Part shown: in pieces, positions 16,365-20,845 of the stretch
Numbering within the stretch: position 1 is the stretch's first letter
Layout: every line of letters starts with the position of its first letter
Assembly: GCA_049274895.1 (NCBI GenBank)
Contig: JBASTM010000013.1
Coordinates: forward strand, 1-25,052
Length of the DNA: 25,052 nt
From: JACQLN01 sp049274895
GTDB lineage: Bacteria > Patescibacteriota > Minisyncoccia > JACQLN01
Reading direction: 5' to 3'
The notes under the pieces: model-generated
The model's input: the letters and a program-made list of their open reading frames with translations, nothing else
The model's database searches: none
Told to the model about the DNA's origin: nothing
Position numbers and translations under genes: made by a program

Positions 16365-16385
16365 CTTGCCCCGAGCGTAGTCGAG
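16365..16385. repeat. Dispersed repeat C, L10-leader copy
   Basis: CTTGCCCCGAGCGTAGTCGA plus G is the reverse complement of the 6159-6179 copy with one difference. CCCC...GGGG closes a hairpin within the leader. Confidence 0.7.
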
Positions 16386-16413
16386 GGGTAATAAATCCTG
16401 CCGAGGAAATCTT

Positions 16414-16443
16414 ATTGGTCCTATACGGCTTATAGGTCCTATA
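16414..16443. repeat. Repeat A within the L10 leader
   Basis: ATTGGTCCTATACGGCTTAT then AGGTCCTATA, two decamer-like units of repeat A between the L10-binding core and the closing stem. Confidence 0.6.
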
Positions 16444-16473
16444 ATAAAATGTCTGCGGAAACGCAGGCATTTT

Positions 16474-16959
16474 ATGTTAGCCAAAGCTCAAAAAATAAAA
16501 CTGGTGGAAAAATTGGCCGAGATTTTGCGCAAAAACCCCAGTATTCTTTTTGTTGATTTTACCGGCCTTAATATGAGTGAACTCTATACGCTTAAAAAGG
16601 AATTAAAAAAAGAAGGTCTCGGCTGGAAGGTCTTAAAGAAATCACTGCTGGATTTTTCTTTTGAAAAATCAGGCCGGGCCGGCTTTGATTTATCGGGCCA
16701 CAAAAGTGCGGTAGCGGTGGTTTTTGGTCCCAGTGAATCGGATGCTCAAATGGCCAAAATAATCCACGAGTTTATTGTAAAGAATAAAAAGATGGAGATT
16801 CTAGGCGGCTTTTTACTGGGCGAGAAAATGCTAAAAGACGCCGTTACGGTTTTAGCCAAATTGCCGCCGCGTGAGGTTCTGCTTGGCCAGGTGCTAACTA
16901 TGTTTATGTCGCCGGTCGTTGGATTCGCCAGAGTGTTGGACGGGATAGGTAAAAAATAA
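16474..16959 (+). CDS. rplJ: Ribosomal protein L10 (uL10)
   Basis: 161 residues, close to the bacterial norm. L10 anchors L7/L12 dimers to 23S rRNA at the ribosomal stalk. The N-terminal rRNA-binding domain begins MLAKAQKIKLVEKLAEILRK, with ILFVDFTGLNMSELYTLKKE. LPPREVLLGQVL corresponds to the usual LPSREELLAKLL before the L12-binding C-terminal helix, and the last ~25 residues (MFMSPVVGFARVLDGIGKK) form that helix, here short and so likely binding few L12 dimers. It is preceded by an L10 leader and followed 25 nt later by rplL. Confidence 0.95.
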   Translation: MLAKAQKIKLVEKLAEILRKNPSILFVDFTGLNMSELYTLKKELKKEGLGWKVLKKSLLDFSFEKSGRAGFDLSGHKSAVAVVFGPSESDAQMAKIIHEFIVKNKKMEILGGFLLGEKMLKDAVTVLAKLPPREVLLGQVLTMFMSPVVGFARVLDGIGKK

Positions 16960-16984
16960 AAAGTTAAAAATAAAATATAAAAAT

Positions 16985-17383
16985 ATGGAAGAAACAAAAA
17001 GCAATATAGAAGTTCCGGCCAAGTTTAAGGACTTGGTGGAAACGGTGGAGAAAATGAATGTTATGGAGTTGGCCGAGTTGGTTAAAGTTTTGGAGGCCAA
17101 GTTCGGGGTGTCGGCGACCGCAGTAGCGGTTGTCCCGACGAATGGAGGGACGGAGAACACGGCAGAGGAGAAAACCTCTTTCGATGTGGAGTTAAAAGAA
17201 ACCGGCGCTCAAAAAATCGCCGTCATCAAAGTGGTGCGCGAGGTCACCGGCTTGGGGCTTAAAGAGGCCAAAGATTTGGTGGACGGCGCGCCCAAAACCG
17301 TCAAAATGGGCCTCGCCAAGCCCGAAGCCGAGGAGATAAAAGCCAAACTCGAAGCCGCCGGCGCCAAAGCCGAAATCAAATAG
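16985..17383 (+). CDS. rplL: Ribosomal protein L7/L12 (bL12)
   Basis: 132 residues. L7/L12 dimers form the stalk that recruits and activates translation GTPases. The N-terminal dimerisation domain is ~15-48 (FKDLVETVEKMNVMELAELV). A Val/Ala/Thr/Asn-rich hinge follows. The C-terminal domain (~64-132) is canonical: TSFDVELKETGAQKIAVIKV, VREVTGLGLKEAKDLVDGAP and EEIKAKLEAAGAKAEIK. The 25-nt gap to rplJ is AT-rich and has no Shine-Dalgarno sequence, although L12 is normally made in excess over L10. It ends at a convergent boundary with a long inverted repeat. Confidence 0.97.
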   Translation: MEETKSNIEVPAKFKDLVETVEKMNVMELAELVKVLEAKFGVSATAVAVVPTNGGTENTAEEKTSFDVELKETGAQKIAVIKVVREVTGLGLKEAKDLVDGAPKTVKMGLAKPEAEEIKAKLEAAGAKAEIK

Positions 17384-17488
17384 ATATGCGAATGGCGAAT
17401 AAACACTAATATTACGAAATACGAACTTTCACATTGAAAGCAGCCACTCTGGATTCGTAATATTCGATTGGATTTGTTATTCGCATAT
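17384..17488. repeat. Long interrupted inverted repeat between convergent genes
   Basis: ATATGCGAAT (17384-17393) pairs with ATTCGCATAT (17479-17488), and AATATTACGAA (17408-17418) with TTCGTAATATT (17454-17464). A small CTTTC/GAAAG hairpin lies in the middle. It fills the gap between rplL and the gene ending at 17491. It could stop transcription from both sides or be a MITE; no strong T-run is present. Confidence 0.65.
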
Positions 17489-17490
17489 AA

Positions 17491-19362
17491 CTAGATTTCA
17501 AAACTGTACACCGTCTGGCCTTTAAGAAAATAAACCACTCGCTCTTGCGAGTTGACCACAAAAGACCTGGCCCCTTTGAGCTCGGGGTGGGTGAGCCGTC
17601 TTTTTAAGTTAAAGTTTTTATCCCAGGCCACAATCACGCCTTCAGCCGGAGCGAGGGCATAAATATTTTTATGATTGGATAAGGTGAAAATTTTAGCGAT
17701 GGTCTCGGCGATAGTGACCTCGCCTCTTTTTTGGCCGTTGGCCAGCTCAATAATAGTATGTTTGTCGACCAAGCCGAAAATGGAGCCTTCCACAGCGAAG
17801 TTAGTAGTGAGTAGCGAGTAGTTGGTAGTTTGATCGGATTTGGTCCAGAGTGTAAGATCACCCACGGTTATTTCGGGAGTGGTGGAGCTGGCTAGGTAGG
17901 GCAGTTTATAAATAAGTCCGTCTTCGGCTAAAAGATAAAAAGCTTCGCGGTATAAAGAGATTTGAGCTAAGGCCGGTTGGTTTTCCGCGCGGGCCCAGAT
18001 AGTTTTGATTTGGGGTAAGGTCTGATAGGCCGTAATTTTGTCTGGGGTGGCCACGAAAACAATGTTGGGGTCGTCGGGTTTTTCCATAACCGCCTTGATG
18101 CGGTCGCCCGGCTCCAAGGATTCCAGACCGCCCACTTTTCTGTTAAGGTCGAATTTGTAAAGGGTGTTGGCTCCAAAAACAATAATTTTATTTTTACCCA
18201 GCGCCAGCTCACTCGGCTCAAAATCGGCCGAGTTGTTTTCCAAGGTCAGCACCGTGAAGACGTTGCTCACGGCCTCCAATTTGAGCAAGGACTGTGAGAT
18301 TTGAGCCAGCTCTTGGGCTAAAGTGGCCCGGGTGGTTTTGAAAAGCCCCAGTTGGCCCAGACGCTCCAGTTTTTGGGAGGTTAAAACCAAAAGTTCATTG
18401 GCTTCGGTTTCGTTTTTAACTTCAATCAGGGTGGCTATTTTTTCTTTAAGATCGGTTACTTCTTGGACCAGAGTTTCGGCTTCTTTTTTGTTCCCGGCGA
18501 TTTCTCTTTTTATCTTGAAGGCCACACCGGCCACGCCGGCGGCCACCACCGCCACAGCCAAAACCAAAATTATTGGCTTCAGATAAGTCCTATTAGTCCT
18601 ACTTGCCCCTCCGTAGCTCCATAGGAGCGAAGGGGGGTAGGTCTTATTTGGCTTGGCTATCAACGGGGCAGGCATGGGAATAATGGGTGTAAGGGGCGAA
18701 GTCTTTTTAGGATACAGCACCACTAAAGCCAGATTTTTAATGCCTTCGCCGGAATTTTTTAAGTATCTAACGAGATCCCTTTTTTGTAATTTGTACGTAA
18801 GTTCGCTCTCGTTAATTTTATGTATCTGGTTGGTGGCGAGAACAATAGTGTCGTTTTCCAAAAGTTCTCCCGAGACGATATTTTCGAAAGACCAACTCGT
18901 CGTCGTGTCAGACGTAACCGCGTTTGACGCGGCGATTATAGATTGCAGTTCATCACCTCTTAAAATTAAAGCCGAAACCTCGCCCAGTTTGGCTAAGTGC
19001 AGATTTCTGTCTTTCAGGGCGGCCGCGCCCATTCTTAGTTTTAGGGCCGTGGACGGAGTCAGCCAGTTTTTTTTAGCGGCTAAAAGAATGTTGGCCCGTT
19101 TTAAGGCAAAGCGCAGGGCCGAGAGCGGGGTAACAATAGTGTTTTTGTAGTATTCGTTTTTTAAGGTGTTGGCCAGTTCCGCCACCAGCTGGGCGTTTTC
19201 CTTCTTGCTTTTGTTGGAAGATACTTCGGCTGCAATGTAAAGGTGTCCCAGATTGGCTTCGCGCTCCGAGGGCGTATAAACAAAAGTCTCGGTGTAAGAC
19301 GAGCTTAAAGGCGATTTATCCAAAATAGCGAGTTCCTCAGGAATAAATTCCATTTTTGCCAT
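17491..19362 (-). CDS. Membrane protein with degenerate PP2C-like domain and propeller-like C-terminus
   Basis: 623 residues. Residues ~38-217 recall a PP2C/PPM phosphatase fold: LGHLYIAAEVSSNKSKKENA, LHLAKLGEVSALILRGDELQ (compare the usual VGDSRAYLLRDG) and LLENDTIVLATNQI (compare GDVLLLCSDG). The Asp residues that bind metal in active PP2C are not evident, so it may be a pseudophosphatase. A linker (~219-261) leads to one transmembrane helix (~262-284, IILVLAVAVVAAGVAGVAF), a coiled coil (~290-365) and repeated beta-strand sequence to the end (~366-623, for example NIYALAPAEGVIVAWDKNFN), resembling a beta-propeller. The linker is encoded by repeats B, D and A, and TNYSLLTTN in the tail by repeat E. 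The first ATG is used; a second lies three codons on. Role unknown; a signalling or sensing scaffold is one guess. Confidence 0.75.
   Translation of the reverse strand: MAKMEFIPEELAILDKSPLSSSYTETFVYTPSEREANLGHLYIAAEVSSNKSKKENAQLVAELANTLKNEYYKNTIVTPLSALRFALKRANILLAAKKNWLTPSTALKLRMGAAALKDRNLHLAKLGEVSALILRGDELQSIIAASNAVTSDTTTSWSFENIVSGELLENDTIVLATNQIHKINESELTYKLQKRDLVRYLKNSGEGIKNLALVVLYPKKTSPLTPIIPMPAPLIAKPNKTYPPSLLWSYGGASRTNRTYLKPIILVLAVAVVAAGVAGVAFKIKREIAGNKKEAETLVQEVTDLKEKIATLIEVKNETEANELLVLTSQKLERLGQLGLFKTTRATLAQELAQISQSLLKLEAVSNVFTVLTLENNSADFEPSELALGKNKIIVFGANTLYKFDLNRKVGGLESLEPGDRIKAVMEKPDDPNIVFVATPDKITAYQTLPQIKTIWARAENQPALAQISLYREAFYLLAEDGLIYKLPYLASSTTPEITVGDLTLWTKSDQTTNYSLLTTNFAVEGSIFGLVDKHTIIELANGQKRGEVTIAETIAKIFTLSNHKNIYALAPAEGVIVAWDKNFNLKRRLTHPELKGARSFVVNSQERVVYFLKGQTVYSFEI
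17801..17830. repeat. Dispersed repeat E inside the PP2C-like gene
   Basis: TTAGTAGTGAGTAGCGAGTA then GTTGGTAG. It shares TAGTGAGTAG and GAGTAGTTGGT with 20073-20098 and encodes TNYSLLTTN. Confidence 0.5.
18583..18700. repeat. Repeats A, D and B in tandem inside the PP2C-like gene
   Basis: AAGTCCTATTAGTCCTA is repeat A. 18597-18646 is repeat D, an inverted match to 7324-7364. 18663-18700 (GGCATGGGAATAATGGGTGT, AAGGGGCGAAG) is repeat B. Together they encode the linker just before the membrane helix. Confidence 0.65.
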
Positions 19363-19384
19363 TTATAAAGATTAACAGCATTAC

Positions 19385-19414
19385 TTGCTAATTTTCAAGT
19401 TGGGTTGCTAGGAT
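19385..19414 (+). promoter_or_regulatory. Possible promoter of the wHTH gene
   Basis: TTGCTA, 18-bp spacer, TAGGAT. The same -10 and spacer length as the rplJL promoter. ATAGGACCAAT from repeat A supplies AGGA as a ribosome binding site before ATG 19442. Confidence 0.4.
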
Positions 19415-19441
19415 AGGATCTATCAGACCAATAGGACCAAT

Positions 19442-19666
19442 ATGTCTTATAATAAAAATATCTTAGAAAACCTTTTTGGCGCCAAAGCCAGAGTTTTGAA
19501 ACTGTTTTTTCAGCGGCCGACTCTGACGCTGTCGGTTTTGGATATCGGCAAAAAAACAGGCCTTAAAAACAGGGCGATTAAGCCGGTGATTGGTGATCTA
19601 GTAAGATTAGGTATTCTAAAGAAAATTAACGGCAATGGTAAGAAGAAAAAAAATAAAATCAAATAA
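19442..19666 (+). CDS. Winged-HTH N-terminal part of a frameshifted regulator/nucleotidyltransferase-like gene
   Basis: 74 residues. ILENLFGAKARVLKLFFQRP, followed by LSVLDIGKKTGLKNRAIKPV and LVRLGILKKING, has the helix spacing of a small winged helix-turn-helix. The frame ends just after an A8 run (19646-19653). The next frame continues with what looks like the rest of the same protein. Proteins of about 200 residues joining such a wHTH to a nucleotidyltransferase-like domain are, from memory, common in CPR genomes. A one-base indel, a sequencing error or polymerase slippage at A8 would restore the fusion. It is preceded by repeat A with AGGA five bases from ATG. Confidence 0.6.
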   Translation: MSYNKNILENLFGAKARVLKLFFQRPTLTLSVLDIGKKTGLKNRAIKPVIGDLVRLGILKKINGNGKKKKNKIK

Positions 19667-20078
19667 AATTGTTAAACATTGGATGTTTAACAATAATAAA
19701 TTTTATCAGCTTAACACGCGCTGGCCGTATTTTAACGAGCTTAAAAGTTTGGTATTAAAAATAGCTCCGCCGTCTTTTCCCAAAATAGAGCGGGGGCTGG
19801 CGCGCTTAGGCCGGGTAAAGTTGGCGGTGGTCACCGGAGTTTTTTTAAGCTTGGATAACACCCGGGTGGACATTATGGTGGTGGGGGACGATATAGATTT
19901 TAAGAGATTCAGCGACTTTATAAAGAGGTTGGAAGGCGATCTGGGCGTGGAGCTTAGATATGTGGTTTTAGGCACGGAAGAATTTAGATACCGCTTTGAT
20001 ATGTTTGATCGGTTTGTGCATGATATACTGGAATATCCGCACAGGAAAGTGATAAATAGACTTAAAATAAGTTTGTAG
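19635..20078 (+). CDS. C-terminal nucleotidyltransferase-like part of the same split gene
   Basis: The track to 20078 reads KHWMFNNNKFYQLNTRWPYF, LARLGRVKLAVVTGVFLSLD, NTRVDIMVVGDDIDFKRFSD and GVELRYVVLGTEEFRYRFDM. VDIMVVGD and the preceding GVFL strand resemble the minimal nucleotidyltransferase core, but the paired GS motif is not clear, so activity is doubtful. ATG 19635 has no ribosome binding site and lies inside the upstream frame. Independent translation is therefore less likely than a frameshift of +1 (or loss of one A) at 19646-19653. The ending HDILEYPHRKVINRLKISL looks complete. tRNA-Val begins about 20 nt later. Confidence 0.6.
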   Translation: MVRRKKIKSNKIVKHWMFNNNKFYQLNTRWPYFNELKSLVLKIAPPSFPKIERGLARLGRVKLAVVTGVFLSLDNTRVDIMVVGDDIDFKRFSDFIKRLEGDLGVELRYVVLGTEEFRYRFDMFDRFVHDILEYPHRKVINRLKISL

Positions 20079-20098
20079 TGAGTAGTTGGTGGTGAGTA
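20073..20098. repeat. Repeat E before tRNA-Val
   Basis: TTGTAGTGAGTAGTTGGTGG then TGAGTAG. Related to 17801-17830. It covers the stop of the split gene and abuts the tRNA. Confidence 0.5.
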
Positions 20099-20170
20099 GG
20101 GCATTTAGCTCAGTGGTAGAGCGTTCCGTTCACATCGGAAAGGCCGTAGGTTCAATCCCTACAATGCCCA
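20099..20170 (+). tRNA. tRNA-Val (anticodon CAC)
   Basis: 72 nt. The acceptor GGGCATT pairs with AATGCCC, with discriminator A at 20170. D arm GCTC-AGTGGTA-GAGC. Anticodon arm TTCCG-TTCACAT-CGGAA gives anticodon CAC, reading GTG. T arm GTAGG-TTCAATC-CCTAC. CCA is not encoded, so it must be added after transcription. Confidence 0.97.
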
Positions 20171-20178
20171 CAATTAAA

Positions 20179-20215
20179 TAAGTCCTGTAGGTCTTATTGG
20201 TCCTATAGGACTTAT
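20179..20215. repeat. Repeat A after tRNA-Val
   Basis: AAGTCCTGTAGGTCTTATTG then GTCCTATAGGACTTATG. As at rodA and rpoC it ends in ATG, but only an 18-codon frame follows, so it is probably a repeat copy without a gene. Confidence 0.7.
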
Positions 20216-20216
20216 G

Positions 20217-20248
20217 AAATATCGTCCTTCTGTATCAGGACGATATTT
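20217..20248. terminator. Hairpin between tRNA-Val and the MerR-like gene
   Basis: AAATATCGTCCT (20217-20228) and AGGACGATATTT (20237-20248) form a perfect 12-bp stem with an 8-nt loop. Its position between convergent units suggests a bidirectional terminator, though the T-runs are only three long. Confidence 0.55.
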
Positions 20249-20471
20249 AGGAAATATCGGTCAGCTTTAATTTTCTAAATCTGTCCCGCGAGCTTTCCAT
20301 CTGCCTCAAGAAGGCCTCAATCTGGTCAACGCGATAGTACCTATAATTGTTTATAGGGTTGCGGTAAGGGCGCAGTTTGCCGCCTTTATCCCAATTGCGC
20401 AGAGTGAGAGTGGTAACTCCCACAACCGCCGCCGCTTGTTTAATGCTTAGATATTTTCTGCCAAAGCTCAT
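20247..20471 (-). CDS. Small MerR-like/excisionase-type DNA-binding protein
   Basis: 74 residues. YLSIKQAAAVVGVTTLTLRN WDKGGKLRPYR and YRYYRVDQIEAFLRQM are the helix-turn-helix, the WxxxG recognition region and the wing of the MerR/HTH_17 fold (residues ~6-57). There is no effector-binding or dimerisation domain, so it is not a full MerR regulator. It resembles the DNA-binding domain of IS607-type resolvases and excisionases. It may be a stand-alone regulator or the N-terminal remnant of such a protein; no resolvase follows. The upstream region on its strand is AT-rich, with no convincing ribosome binding site. It is divergent from the giant fibre gene. Confidence 0.8.
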   Translation of the reverse strand: MSFGRKYLSIKQAAAVVGVTTLTLRNWDKGGKLRPYRNPINNYRYYRVDQIEAFLRQMESSRDRFRKLKLTDIS

Positions 20472-20759
20472 AATGGTATAGTAATGTTTTATAATCTTTG
20501 CCTATCAATCTTTTATCTCTTTTCTATATATTTTAAGTCTATGTCGCGAAATAATATTTAGCAAGAGAGGTTTATGCACATACCCATAGATCTCTTTTAG
20601 TGTTGTTTTTGGAGTTTGATTGTCTTTTTAGCCCTACCATCAGGTATTATGAAAGATTATGATAACTTTGGTATTTTTATAGGGAATAGGCCGTTAAAAC
20701 TTGTCTCCGAGATGTTTCTATGGTTTTCCACAGCCAGACCCCTTGCTAGGCGATATATG
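20472..20759. other. AT-rich intergenic region, no gene seen
   Basis: Mostly AT-rich sequence without a credible frame. An imperfect stem AAGAGA...TCTCTTTT (20563-20598) with the internal repeat TTTATG/CATA could be a weak terminator. Nothing else is supported. Confidence 0.5.
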
Positions 20760-20768
20760 TGATATACT
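20760..20768 (+). promoter_or_regulatory. Extended -10 promoter upstream of the fibre gene
   Basis: TGATATACT fits the extended -10 form TGnTATAAT. No good -35 lies at normal spacing. The expected start is near 20775. Confidence 0.45.
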
Positions 20769-20774
20769 GGATAT

Positions 20775-20794
20775 ATCCGATAACGGTATCGGAT
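20775..20794. promoter_or_regulatory. Palindrome at the expected transcription start, possible operator
   Basis: ATCCGATA-ACGG-TATCGGAT: perfect 8-bp arms around 4 nt. It could bind a dimeric repressor over +1, or form a 5' hairpin in the RNA. Confidence 0.45.
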
Positions 20795-20808
20795 GTTGTA
20801 AAAACGGC

Positions 20809-20845
20809 ACCCAATCACGACAGACGTGATTGGGTTTTGCTTTTT
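20809..20845 (+). terminator. Strong intrinsic terminator directly before the fibre gene
   Basis: ACCCAATCACG (20809-20819) pairs with CGTGATTGGGT (20825-20835), 11 bp, loop ACAGA, then TTTGCTTTTT. The T-run touches the ATG at 20846. Confidence 0.8.

Larger units (their letters stand above)
16348..16473 (+). ncRNA. L10 leader (ribosomal protein autoregulatory mRNA element)
   Basis: CCGCAGACAGCAGG ... ATCCTGCCGAGG is the hallmark of the L10 leader, the mRNA site bound by the L10-L12 complex to feedback-regulate rplJL. TTTCCGCAGACA (16348-16359) pairs perfectly with TGTCTGCGGAAA (16450-16461) to close it, and GCAGG pairs with CCTGC. The same TGTCTGCG can instead pair with CGCAGGCA in a 12-bp hairpin (16446-16457 with 16462-16473, loop GAAA) that ends at the rplJ ATG and buries its AGG. 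The two structures exclude each other. Repeat C (16365-16385) and repeat A (16414-16443) form the peripheral arms. Confidence 0.85.
20775..20845 (+). ncRNA. Candidate ~71-nt small RNA or attenuated leader
   Basis: The predicted transcript has a 5' hairpin (20775-20794), a short A-rich single-stranded stretch and a strong intrinsic terminator ending at the base before ATG 20846. This is the layout of many bacterial small RNAs. Alternatively it is an attenuator of the fibre gene. No known family is recognised. Confidence 0.4.

Noticed and set aside
20214..20270. 18-codon peptide after the repeat A copy at 20179
   Set aside because: It has repeat A before ATG like real genes, but the frame runs straight through the terminator hairpin and is too short to support.
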